Part shown: positions 13,559 to 20,272 of the stretch, piece after piece
Position numbering within the stretch: the first letter of the stretch is position 1
Layout of the letters: each line of letters starts with the position of its first letter
From: an uncultured Eubacteriales bacterium
GTDB taxonomy: Bacteria > Bacillota > Clostridia > UMGS1883
DNA length: 20,272 bases
Reading direction: 5' to 3'
NCBI GenBank assembly: GCA_905195005.1
Contig: CAJJUC010000021.1
Location: 1 to 20,272, forward strand
Notes under the pieces: generated by a model
Database searches by the model: none
Seen by the model: the letters and a program-made list of their open reading frames with translations, nothing else
What the model was told of the DNA's origin: nothing
Position numbers and translations under genes: made by a program

Positions 13559-14515
13559 TTACAGCTTTATAACGCAGGCGCCGCTTGAAAGTCCGCCTCC
13601 GAAAGCCGATAAAACAATAATATCTCCCTTGTGAAGCCTGCCCGAACGGTTAAGCTCGTCAAGGGCTATCGGCACGCTTGCCGATGATGTGTTTCCGTAT
13701 TTCTCTATATTCACAATGAATTTTTCCGCCGGAACACCGAGCCGTTTCGCAGCAAAATTTATGATTCTCGCATTCGCCTGGTGGGGAACAAAGAAAGAAA
13801 CATCATCCTTTGTTATTCCGGCAGCCGAAATAACGTCCTCCGAATCGCGGCAAAGCGAATCAACCGCGAATTTGAAGGTTTCCTGCCCCTGCATGTTGAT
13901 GCATGCTTCGGGATGACTGCGTGTGTAAAACGGAGAATTGCCAACATCGGACGGAATGCTGATAACATCGCTGCCGCCCTTTGTGACAAGCTTCGATGAA
14001 AGATAATGCCCTTCCGCCGCTTCAAGAACGGCAGCTCCGGCGCCGTCGCCGAAGATAACGCATGTGCTGCGGTCACTCCAGTCAAGCAGGCGGCTTATGC
14101 GTTCCGCGCCGACAACGAGAGCTTTTTTGACGCCTCCGCGCACAAAAAAGCCTGCCGCAGTGTCAAGCGCGAATATGTATCCGCTGCACGCCGAATTAAT
14201 GTCAAACGCGGGGCAGCTTGCACCGATTGCCTGCTGAACAAAGCCGCCCACGGTCGGGCATGCATATTCCGAGGAGAGCGTTGCCGCAATAATCAGGTCA
14301 AGCTCATCGGGGCGCGTGCCGCTGTTTTCAAGCGCGTGCTTCGCCGCTTCGATTGCCATGTCGCCGACTGTCATATCCTCCGATATTCTGCGCTCGCTTA
14401 TTCCGACGCGCTTTTTTATCCATTCGTCATTTGTTTCGACCATCGCTGAAAGCTCATCGTTTGTAACGGTTTTCGGGGGAAGAAAGCTCCCCGTTCCGAT
14501 TATTTTAAAGCTCAT
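13559..14515 (-). CDS. fabH: 3-oxoacyl-ACP synthase III (KAS III)
   Basis: This 318-residue enzyme starts fatty acid synthesis by condensing an acyl-CoA primer with malonyl-ACP. It begins FKIIGTGSFLPPKTVTNDEL. The catalytic Cys110 lies in NSACSGYIFALD, with the His in VPHQANARII and the Asn in KYGNTSSAS. ATG 14515 has GGGAGGT upstream and overlaps the end of the tetR gene by 11 bases. This overlap places both genes in one transcript. Confidence 0.97.
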   Translation of the reverse strand: MSFKIIGTGSFLPPKTVTNDELSAMVETNDEWIKKRVGISERRISEDMTVGDMAIEAAKHALENSGTRPDELDLIIAATLSSEYACPTVGGFVQQAIGASCPAFDINSACSGYIFALDTAAGFFVRGGVKKALVVGAERISRLLDWSDRSTCVIFGDGAGAAVLEAAEGHYLSSKLVTKGGSDVISIPSDVGNSPFYTRSHPEACINMQGQETFKFAVDSLCRDSEDVISAAGITKDDVSFFVPHQANARIINFAAKRLGVPAEKFIVNIEKYGNTSSASVPIALDELNRSGRLHKGDIIVLSAFGGGLSSGACVIKL

Positions 14516-15113
14516 TTTCGTGACCTCCCTCATCTGACGGCTTTAATCCGTAAATAAGACAGCGTATTCCCAGCCTGAAGGATTCAATCGCTTCACCCAG
14601 GTTAAGCCCTCCGCCGACAACGCTTGCATTAAAGCCGCGGCAATAGCACCATATCGAATATGCAAGCAGCGTTGAATCCGCTCTCTTTAAAAAGCCGGAA
14701 TCCATTCCGTACTCAAGCAGCGGCGTAATATGCGCAATCCACCATTTTCGGTTTTCTGCGGCACGATAGTCGTAATCTTTCATTATTCCGGCAAAGTGCA
14801 GCTTTGTTTCGTAGGTTTTTTCAAGCACGGACACTGCCAGCCCGATAAGATATTCATAATAGTTTTCGCGCCCGTCATATTCGGTGTCGATGCATATGCG
14901 CATCTCGTCGACAACGCGCTTGTAAAGCTCCGCGATAACCTCGTCGATGTTTTTGAAGCGGTTGTAGAAAACGCGGTTCGTGATTTCCATTTTCCTGAGT
15001 ATTTCGCTGACGGTGACGGCGGCAACGCCGTTTTCGCGCGCAATATTCATCGCACAGTCTATGATCTTGCCCGAAATATTATCCTCAAGCTGTACGCCTC
15101 TTGAATAAGCCAT
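14505..15113 (-). CDS. TetR-family regulator, probable repressor of the fab operon
   Basis: The product has 202 residues. The N-terminal TetR helix-turn-helix covers about 14-57 (AVTVSEILRKMEITNRVFYN). The C-terminal ligand domain is helical and includes an aromatic stretch, NRKWWIAHITPLLEYG. ATG 15113 has GGAGGG nine bases upstream; an earlier ATG at 15143 lacks one and lies inside the operator. It is the first gene of the fatty acid operon and overlaps fabH. Its promoter carries two long palindromes, so it probably represses itself and the whole operon in response to an acyl ligand. That function is inferred; well-known Firmicute regulators of these genes are FapR and FabT, which belong to other families. 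Confidence 0.88.
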   Translation of the reverse strand: MAYSRGVQLEDNISGKIIDCAMNIARENGVAAVTVSEILRKMEITNRVFYNRFKNIDEVIAELYKRVVDEMRICIDTEYDGRENYYEYLIGLAVSVLEKTYETKLHFAGIMKDYDYRAAENRKWWIAHITPLLEYGMDSGFLKRADSTLLAYSIWCYCRGFNASVVGGGLNLGEAIESFRLGIRCLIYGLKPSDEGGHENEL

Positions 15114-15135
15114 AAAATCCGTCCCTCCGCTATAT

Positions 15136-15184
15136 TTGAGCACAACATGTGCTACAAGAGCATATTAGCACACGTTGTGCTCAA
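15136..15184. promoter_or_regulatory. Nested double operator of the tetR/fab promoter
   Basis: There are two 15-bp dyads, AGCACA-ACA-TGTGCT (15139-15153) and AGCACA-CGT-TGTGCT (15167-15181), with centres 28 bp apart. Together they form the arms of a larger inverted repeat, 15136-15154 against 15166-15184, with one mismatch in 19. On the minus strand the second dyad fills the -35/-10 spacer and the first covers about +2 to +16. Confidence 0.82.
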
Positions 15185-15190
15185 AGTCAA
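15162..15190 (-). promoter_or_regulatory. Promoter of the tetR/fab operon
   Basis: On the minus strand TTGACT (15190-15185) and TAATAT (15167-15162) are 17 bases apart; the start is near 15155. It appears to be the only promoter for the eleven-gene operon, since later genes overlap or are separated by at most 23 bases. Confidence 0.75.
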
Positions 15191-15209
15191 TATTTTTTTA
15201 AAAAAAGTC

Positions 15210-15238
15210 TTTAAAAAGTTTTTCGGATATAGTATAAT
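15210..15238 (+). promoter_or_regulatory. Probable promoter of the cda operon
   Basis: A perfect TATAAT (15233-15238) is preceded at 17 bases by a weak TTTAAA (15210-15215), within an A/T-rich stretch. It diverges from the tetR/fab promoter. The -10 is convincing, the -35 less so. Confidence 0.45.
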
Positions 15239-15271
15239 ATAATATATGCTTAAAAAGGCGGTTGAAAAAAA

Positions 15272-16111
15272 TTGATTGAAAACCTGCTCAGCTCACTTCC
15301 CGAGTTCATACAAATGTTCAGACCGGCGGATCTGCTCGATATTGTGATTGTTGCATACGCTTTTTACAAGCTTTCTTCACTTGTTCGCGAAACGCGCGCG
15401 GGAACGCTTGTAAAAGGGCTTATTTTGCTGCTTATTTTCACATGGGCAAGCAATTTCCTTCAGCTCAACACAATAAGCTATTTGCTGCGTAATCTTATGC
15501 AGTTCGGAATTATGGCGCTTCTGATAGTGTTTCAGCCGGAGCTTCGCCATGCGCTCGAAAAGGTTGGGCGAACGAACTTTTCTTCGCTGCTTGCAACAGA
15601 GCAGGATGAGGCGGCGGCAACTGCCTCCGAAATCGCTGCGGCTGCGGCGGCAATGTCAAGCAGACATATCGGCGCTCTTATTGTTTTGGAGCGCGGCACG
15701 AAAATCGGAGATATTGTCCGAACAGGCTGTGAAATTGATTCAAGGGTATCAAGCGAGCTTCTGATAAATATTTTTATTCCCAACACGCCGCTGCATGACG
15801 GAGCGGTTATAATAAGGGATAACAGAATTATTGCGGCGAGGTGCATCCTTCCTCTCACACATAACGAAACGCTGAGCCGTGAGTTCGGCACGCGTCACCG
15901 CGCGGCGCTCGGTCTTTCCGAAAGCTCGGACGCGGCTGTTGTGGTTGTCAGTGAAGAAACGGGGAAAATCAGCTTCACTCTTAACGGGAACATGAGCAGG
16001 AATTACACGGAGGAAACCCTTAAAAAGGTAATAACAAAAACGCTTTCGCCGGAAACGCAGTCACAGGCAGCGGCGTCGAAATGGAAGGAGCTTTTAAAAT
16101 GGAAAAAATAA
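15272..16111 (+). CDS. cdaA: Diadenylate cyclase CdaA (c-di-AMP synthase)
   Basis: This 279-residue membrane enzyme makes cyclic di-AMP from two ATP. Three hydrophobic helices occupy about 20-90 (LLDIVIVAYAFY, LVKGLILLLIFTW, LMQFGIMALLIVF). The cytoplasmic DAC domain follows, with the DGA motif at 176-178 (PLHDGAVII) and RHR at 208-210 (GTRHRAALG). An alanine-rich linker (114-128) stands between them. The start is a TTG at 15272 with AAGGCGG upstream; no ATG is available in frame before the first helix. It overlaps cdaR by 13 bases. Length and layout match B. subtilis CdaA. Confidence 0.95.
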   Translation: MIENLLSSLPEFIQMFRPADLLDIVIVAYAFYKLSSLVRETRAGTLVKGLILLLIFTWASNFLQLNTISYLLRNLMQFGIMALLIVFQPELRHALEKVGRTNFSSLLATEQDEAAATASEIAAAAAAMSSRHIGALIVLERGTKIGDIVRTGCEIDSRVSSELLINIFIPNTPLHDGAVIIRDNRIIAARCILPLTHNETLSREFGTRHRAALGLSESSDAAVVVVSEETGKISFTLNGNMSRNYTEETLKKVITKTLSPETQSQAAASKWKELLKWKK

Positions 16112-17022
16112 AAACAAACAACCTTCCTATGAAAATAATCTGCACTGCGCTTGCCATTATCCTGTGGGTATACGTTTCATATGAGGAAAACCCGAGCATG
16201 AGCAAAACTGTGAAAAACGTTCCGCTTGCGATAACGGGCGAACAGGCGCTCAAGGAGAACGGATTTTCCGTTTACTCCGTTTCGGAAAAAAGCGTGAATG
16301 TGCGCGTCACGGCAAAAAGACTGTCGCTCGGAAGAATCACAAGCAAAACGCTTTCGGCGTCGGTAAACGTTTCGTCGATTAAACAGAGCGGAGAGTATGT
16401 TATCCCGGCGGCAATCAATTCCTCCGTTTCGGCAAATGCAAGCTATTATGTTAAAGGGCATGACATAACGGTTGTTATCGAACCGATTGAAACAAAGAAA
16501 TTTGAAATCCGCCCTGATTTTGCCGACAGCGGCAGCAGCGTTCTGATTGTGCGCTCGAGCGAGCTTTCGTCAAAAACCGTCACGGTGTCCGCTCCGAAAA
16601 GCATTCTCGGGGAAATATCGTCCGTCACAACGCAGACCATAACGCCAAATGATCCAACGGTAAGCCGCCAGACGGGAGTTGAGCTTATCGTTCTCGGAAA
16701 GGACGGAAAAAAGCTTGAGGGTGCGGTGTGCAGCCCGTCAGCGGTTGACGTCAGCTATCAGTTTTACGATGTGAAAACCGTTCCGGTGCATCTTGCCGCG
16801 AGCGGCTTGCAGCTTCATGCGACGCTTTCGCAGAATGAAGTGACAATTTACGGTTACGGCGATTCGTTTAACAAAACAACCTCAATCAGCACCGCTCCGG
16901 TTGACCTTTCGCAGTACACGGCGGCGGCTTCGCTGAAGGTTCCGCTCGATGTGCCGGACGGGGTGCATGTTCTTGACGGAGTGACCGAGCTGGAGCTGAA
17001 GCTCACGGGCTACGGAGAATAA
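16099..17022 (+). CDS. cdaR: CdaR, YbbR-domain regulator of the c-di-AMP cyclase
   Basis: The product has 307 residues. A short basic N-terminus is followed by one membrane helix (about 11-29, MKIICTALAIILWVYVSYEE) and then a long extracellular region rich in strands with repeated YbbR-type modules (for example PLAITGEQALKENGFSVYSV and VPVHLAASGLQLHATL). CdaR binds CdaA and tunes its activity. ATG 16099 is chosen because GGAAGGAG lies seven bases upstream; the earlier in-frame ATG at 16081 lies deeper in cdaA. In B. subtilis glmM follows, but here an antiporter gene does. Confidence 0.92.
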   Translation: MEKIKTNNLPMKIICTALAIILWVYVSYEENPSMSKTVKNVPLAITGEQALKENGFSVYSVSEKSVNVRVTAKRLSLGRITSKTLSASVNVSSIKQSGEYVIPAAINSSVSANASYYVKGHDITVVIEPIETKKFEIRPDFADSGSSVLIVRSSELSSKTVTVSAPKSILGEISSVTTQTITPNDPTVSRQTGVELIVLGKDGKKLEGAVCSPSAVDVSYQFYDVKTVPVHLAASGLQLHATLSQNEVTIYGYGDSFNKTTSISTAPVDLSQYTAAASLKVPLDVPDGVHVLDGVTELELKLTGYGE

Positions 17023-17069
17023 AAGGTCTGATTGTGTGATAACGAAAGATTAACAGGGAGGCAGTTCTT

Positions 17070-18272
17070 TTGGAAGTTTACAGTGTGTTTAGGGATTTGG
17101 CAATAATAATGGTTGCCGCAAAAATCATGGGGCTCGCGGTGCGCAAGCTTAATGTGCCGCAGGTTGTCGGCGAGATTCTTGCCGGATTGATTATCGGTCC
17201 GAGCATTCTCGGATTTGTACAGCAGTCGGATTTTCTTTCGCAGATGGCTGAAATCGGCGTTATTTTGCTGATGTTTTCAGCAGGGCTCGGAACGAATCTG
17301 CGCGATATGGCGAAAACGGGGTTCACGGCGTTTCTTGTCGCCTGTATGGGCGTGTTTGTGCCGCTTTTGTGCGGAACGCTGCTTTATATGGCGTTCTATG
17401 GATTCGATTCAATCGGCTCGGCGGAATTTTACAAGGCGCTTTTCATCGGAACGATACTCACCGCAACCTCGGTGAGTATAACCGTCAAGGCTCTTGCGGA
17501 GATGGGCAAGCTGAAAACGAAGCTCGGAACGCTTATTGTCAGTGCAGCGATAATCGATGACGTAATCGGAATTATCGTGCTTACGATGGTTGTCGGCATG
17601 AGCACCGGCAAGGGCGGCAGCGGTCAGATTATTGCCGTGGCTGTAAGGAGTGCGCTGTTCTTCGTGTTCTCCGGCGGCATAGGGTTCGTTATCTATAAGA
17701 TCTTCAAGCGGCTTGACGCAAAGTATAAGCATACGCAGCGAATCCCGATTCTCGGGCTGGCGCTGTGCATGTTTATGGCATATGCGGCGGAACGTTATTT
17801 CGGAGTTGCCGATATTACGGGCGCATTCGTTGCAGGAATAATTCTTTGCAACATTCAGGACGCGGATTATATAGAACGCAAAATGAATATCAATTCGTAC
17901 ATGCTTTTCGGCCCCGTGTTCTTCGCCGGAATCGGACTGAAAACCGATGTGTCGCATATTTCGCCTGATATAATCCTGTTTTCGGTTTGTTTTGTAATTG
18001 TCGGACTTATTGCAAAAATAATCGGCTGCGGAGTAACGGCGCGGCTCAGCCGCTACAGCTTCGGCGATTCGTTTAAGGTCGGCGTCGGGATGATGACGCG
18101 CGGCGAGGTGGCGCTGATTGTTGCACAGAAGGGGCTTTCGGCTAAAATTATCAAGCCTGTGTTTTTCACCCCTGTTATATTGCTGATTATTGTTTCGTCC
18201 ATACTCACGCCGATAGCGCTCAAAATGCTTTACGGGCGTGACAAAAATCCGGCGGACAGCACAGCGTCATGA
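17070..18272 (+). CDS. CPA2-family monovalent cation/H+ antiporter (KefB/NapA-like), no RCK domain
   Basis: This 400-residue protein has about 12-13 membrane segments. CPA2 signatures include GEILAGLIIGPSILG (34-48), LLMFSAGLGTNL, TATSVSITVKAL in the discontinuous helix, and the paired Asp163-Asp164 in IIDDVIGI typical of electrogenic NapA-type exchangers. MMTRGEVALIVAQKGL lies near the C-terminus. It ends after the membrane domain, with no RCK (TrkA-N/TrkA-C) domain. The start is TTG 17070 with GGGAGG eight bases upstream. It lies 47 bases after cdaR and shares an ATGA overlap with trmK. The ion (K+ or Na+) cannot be told from the sequence. Confidence 0.9.
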   Translation: MEVYSVFRDLAIIMVAAKIMGLAVRKLNVPQVVGEILAGLIIGPSILGFVQQSDFLSQMAEIGVILLMFSAGLGTNLRDMAKTGFTAFLVACMGVFVPLLCGTLLYMAFYGFDSIGSAEFYKALFIGTILTATSVSITVKALAEMGKLKTKLGTLIVSAAIIDDVIGIIVLTMVVGMSTGKGGSGQIIAVAVRSALFFVFSGGIGFVIYKIFKRLDAKYKHTQRIPILGLALCMFMAYAAERYFGVADITGAFVAGIILCNIQDADYIERKMNINSYMLFGPVFFAGIGLKTDVSHISPDIILFSVCFVIVGLIAKIIGCGVTARLSRYSFGDSFKVGVGMMTRGEVALIVAQKGLSAKIIKPVFFTPVILLIIVSSILTPIALKMLYGRDKNPADSTAS

Positions 18273-18973
18273 GAGCGGCTGTTGAAAAATATATGTCTCC
18301 GCGTATTCTTATGACGGCGCGGCTCGTTCCCGAATGTGAGTCGGTGTGCGACATCGGAACGGATCACGGATATTTGCCGGTCTGGCTTGCGCAGAACAGA
18401 AGATCGCGGCGCATCATTGCCGCCGACATAAGAAAAGGTCCGCTTGCACAGGCGAAGAAAACGCTTGCGGCTTTCGGGCTTGAAAATGAGATTGAGCTGC
18501 GGCTTTCGGACGGATTTGAGAATTTTGCGCGCGGCGAGTGCAGCTGCGCCGTGATTGCAGGAATGGGCGGTGAAACCATTGCCGGGATTATGGCGAACGA
18601 TATAGGAACGGAGCGTTTTGTGCTTCAGCCGCAGTCGGCGCATGCCGAGCTGCGCGCTTACCTTTGTGACAACGGATATAAAATTGAGCGCGAGGAGCTT
18701 TGTGCCGAGGGCAGAAAAATGTATGCCGCAATGCTCGTCTGCCGCGGAGAAAACCGCAGGCTAACGCGCGCCGAGCTTGAAATCGGACCGATTCTGATTG
18801 AACAAAAGCATCCGCTTTTGAAAAAATATATCGCGTATCGTATGCATGAAATCGACTGCGTGCTGAAAGCGCTTGAGAATGCAAAAAACGCAGATGAACG
18901 CCGCGCGGAATATGAATATTTAAAGGCGGAATATGAAAAAATTTCAAACGGAGGAATTTATGGCAACGCTTAA
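18269..18973 (+). CDS. trmK: tRNA (adenine-22-N1)-methyltransferase TrmK
   Basis: This 234-residue SAM-dependent methyltransferase is of the TrmK (YqfN) family, which makes m1A at position 22 of tRNA in Gram-positive bacteria. The SAM motif is CDIGTDHGYLPVWLA (27-41). ADIRKGPLAQAKKTL and AVIAGMGGETIAGIM are strong family signatures. The C-terminal third is a helical coiled-coil-like extension (ALENAKNADERRAEYEYLKA), as in known TrmK. The ATG overlaps the antiporter stop as ATGA, and its end overlaps the NIF3 gene by 14 bases. The trmK plus NIF3-family pair is also adjacent in B. subtilis. Confidence 0.94.
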   Translation: MRAAVEKYMSPRILMTARLVPECESVCDIGTDHGYLPVWLAQNRRSRRIIAADIRKGPLAQAKKTLAAFGLENEIELRLSDGFENFARGECSCAVIAGMGGETIAGIMANDIGTERFVLQPQSAHAELRAYLCDNGYKIEREELCAEGRKMYAAMLVCRGENRRLTRAELEIGPILIEQKHPLLKKYIAYRMHEIDCVLKALENAKNADERRAEYEYLKAEYEKISNGGIYGNA

Positions 18974-19733
18974 AGCTATAACTGAATTTCTTGAAAAAAG
19001 GTTTCCGCCGGAATATGCGGAGGATTTTGATAATATCGGTTTGCTTATCGGGCGATCGGAGCGCAGCGTTTCGAAGGTTCTCGTCTGCCTTGACTGTGAT
19101 GAAAATGTTGTCGCGGAGGCATCGCGGAAGGGCGCGGAGCTTATCGTAACGCATCATCCGGTGATTTTTAATCCCGTTAAAAATGCGGCTGACGTTTCAA
19201 GCGGCGGAAAAATGCTTGTTTCGGCGATTGAGAAAAACATTTCGGTTTACAGCGCGCACACCAATCTTGACAGCGCGCCCGGCGGCTTGACGGAATATTT
19301 GTGCTCGCTGCTCGGGCTTGTTCCGATTGCGAACCTTTGCGAGCATGTCGGCAGAATCTGCAATGCCCCGGAGGGTGAAACGGTGTATTCGCTGTGCGAA
19401 AGGATAAAGAAAACGCTCGGAGTTGAGCATGTGTTCACAACGGCGCACTGCGACCGTGCGATAAAAACCGTTTCGGTGTGCAACGGCGGCGGAGGCGGTG
19501 ATGTGGCGCAAAAGGCGCTTGAATCGGGCGCAGAGGTGTATATTTCAGGCGATTTGAAGCATCACGAAATAAGGGAAATATTCCTTGCCGAGGGAATTGA
19601 TTATATCGAGATCAGGCACCATGACAGCGAAAAAATCGTCCGCGGCTTGCTAAAAAATACGCTTGAGAGCGCTTTCCCCGAAATTGAAATTATTGTTTCG
19701 GCGGCAAATGTGAATCCGCTTATATGTAAATAA
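18960..19733 (+). CDS. NIF3-family dinuclear metal-binding protein (YqfO/YbgI-like)
   Basis: The 257-residue protein has the two metal-ligand clusters of the family: TVTHHP-like LIVTHHPVIF (His65, His66) and YSAHTNLDSAPGGL (His100, Asp104), then GDLKHHEIREIF and EIRHHDSEKIV near the end. Databases often call it GTP cyclohydrolase 1 type 2, but its cellular role is unsettled. It is the short form, without the inserted domain of B. subtilis YqfO. ATG 18960 has GGAGG upstream; an earlier ATG at 18933 lacks one. It ends the cda operon, just before a terminator. Confidence 0.93.
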   Translation: MATLKAITEFLEKRFPPEYAEDFDNIGLLIGRSERSVSKVLVCLDCDENVVAEASRKGAELIVTHHPVIFNPVKNAADVSSGGKMLVSAIEKNISVYSAHTNLDSAPGGLTEYLCSLLGLVPIANLCEHVGRICNAPEGETVYSLCERIKKTLGVEHVFTTAHCDRAIKTVSVCNGGGGGDVAQKALESGAEVYISGDLKHHEIREIFLAEGIDYIEIRHHDSEKIVRGLLKNTLESAFPEIEIIVSAANVNPLICK

Positions 19734-19778
19734 AAACACGGCTTTGCATTGTAAAGAGAGATACAAAGCCGTGTTTTT
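19732..19778. terminator. Bidirectional terminator of the cda operon and spoVAE-like gene
   Basis: A 15-bp perfect stem, AAAAACACGGCTTTG (19732-19746) with CAAAGCCGTGTTTTT (19764-19778), closes a 17-base loop. Five T follow the GC core in either direction. It starts right after the NIF3 stop and lies downstream of the convergent gene. Confidence 0.88.
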
Positions 19779-19810
19779 CTGCTGCCCGAGAACCTTTTTG
19801 AAAGCATCTG

Positions 19811-20164
19811 CTACTTGATTTTGGGCTTGGATACTATTGCCGCAATCAGCGCAAAAACAATAACAGCCGCAATTCCGCCCGCGGTTGCGGAAAGTCCGCC
19901 CGTAAAGATTCCGAGAATCCCCTTTTCCTTAATCCCTTTTTTCACACCCTCAAACAGCGCATAACCGAAGCCCGTCAGAGGAACGGTTGCGCCTGCGCCG
20001 GCAAACTTAACGATTTTTCCGTATATCCCGAAAAGTGACAGAAATACTCCGCTGCAAACATATCCCGTGAGCAGCCGTGCCGGTGTGAGCTTTGTTTTAT
20101 CAATAACAAGCTGTCCGGCCGCGCATATTATGCCGCCGACAAAAAAAGCTTTAACATAATCCAT
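19811..20164 (-). CDS. spoVAE: Stage V sporulation protein AE (SpoVAE/SpoVAEb family)
   Basis: This small membrane protein of 117 residues has about four hydrophobic segments. The conserved stretches are DYVKAFFVGGIICAAGQLVI, TPARLLTGY, FAGAGATVPLTGFGYALF, and KGILGIFTGGLSATAGGI. It fits the SpoVA proteins that move dipicolinic acid through the spore inner membrane. I chose ATG 20164 from the family start MDYVKAF; a GTG at 20170 (AAAGGA four bases upstream) is a possible alternative. No spoVAC or spoVAD reading frame lies in the 100 bases upstream, so in this window it stands alone. Presence suggests a spore-forming organism. Confidence 0.9.
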   Translation of the reverse strand: MDYVKAFFVGGIICAAGQLVIDKTKLTPARLLTGYVCSGVFLSLFGIYGKIVKFAGAGATVPLTGFGYALFEGVKKGIKEKGILGIFTGGLSATAGGIAAVIVFALIAAIVSKPKIK

Positions 20165-20186
20165 TTTCACCGAATCCTTTCGGCGT

Positions 20187-20215
20187 TAGTTTATGTCAAA
20201 GTCTTTTTTTTATTC
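20187..20215 (-). promoter_or_regulatory. Possible sporulation-type promoter of the spoVAE-like gene
   Basis: On the minus strand GAATA (20215-20211) lies 15 bases before CATAAACTA (20195-20187), which resembles the CATA-type -10 used by mother-cell sporulation sigma factors. There is no sigma-A -10 after the nearby TTGACA. The match is partial, and spoVA genes are usually controlled by the forespore factor sigma-G. Confidence 0.25.
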
Positions 20216-20217
20216 AT

Positions 20218-20245
20218 TTAGGCATAACAGACTCGAACACATGCG
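20218..20245. repeat. Short dispersed repeat, copy 2
   Basis: The first 21 bases are identical and in the same orientation to those at 6119-6139, and are again followed by CATGCG. It lies upstream of the spoVAE-like gene at the window edge. Confidence 0.6.
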
Positions 20246-20272
20246 CCCAATGCTTGTTAAATTTCCGCTCAG

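Noticed and set aside
6119..20238. The 21-bp repeats as ends of a 14-kb mobile island
   Set aside because: The block holds essential fatty acid and signalling genes, with no integrase or transposase; a dispersed repeat is simpler.

Overview
The window looks like chromosomal core DNA from a spore-forming Clostridia-class Firmicute, possibly Oscillospirales-like; the order is my inference. The supporting signs are a LexA gene with a Gram-positive SOS box, type III glutamine synthetase, FabK as the enoyl-ACP reductase, a CdaA/CdaR c-di-AMP pair, a SpoVAE protein, strong AGGAGG-type ribosome binding sites and consensus sigma-A promoters. Nothing resembles a phage, a transposase or a CRISPR array.

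Layout. (1) 1-600: the 5' end of glnN (minus strand), diverging from lexA. The glnN promoter fires directly into a terminator-like hairpin. (2) 599-3653: lexA, a CadC/SmtB-type ArsR repressor, and a P1B-2 Zn/Cd/Pb efflux ATPase. The ATPase has its own promoter, loaded with two perfect palindromes. (3) 3653-5850, minus strand: a small secreted protein of unknown function and a UDP-glucose 6-dehydrogenase with a very long, AT-rich leader that may encode a 39-residue peptide. (4) 5900-6577: tRNA-Gln(CTG) with promoter and terminator, then about 500 bases holding a tRNA 3'-end fragment, a short dispersed repeat and several hairpins. (5) 6578-15190, minus strand: one tightly packed fatty acid synthesis operon, tetR-fabH-acpP-fabK-fabD-fabG-fabF-fabZ-accD-accA-patatin. 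accB and accC are missing from their usual places. (6) 15210-19780, plus strand: cdaA, cdaR, a CPA2 cation/H+ antiporter, trmK and a NIF3-family gene. (7) 19811-20272, minus strand: a lone spoVAE-like gene and a second copy of the short repeat.

How the genes work together. The fab operon supplies malonyl-ACP and runs the full elongation cycle. It is headed by a TetR repressor whose probable operators sit in its own promoter, which is the inferred control point for membrane lipid supply, and it ends with a lipid acyl hydrolase. Divergent from it, the c-di-AMP cyclase and its regulator are followed by a potassium/sodium-proton antiporter, consistent with c-di-AMP control of ion balance. The metal ATPase is probably repressed by the ArsR protein encoded just upstream, whose own gene appears to be transcribed with lexA.

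The points most worth a second look are the two nested double-palindrome promoters of the same design (cadA and tetR/fab), the hairpin at the 5' end of glnN mRNA, the cda-antiporter gene order, the missing accB/accC, and the ugd leader.
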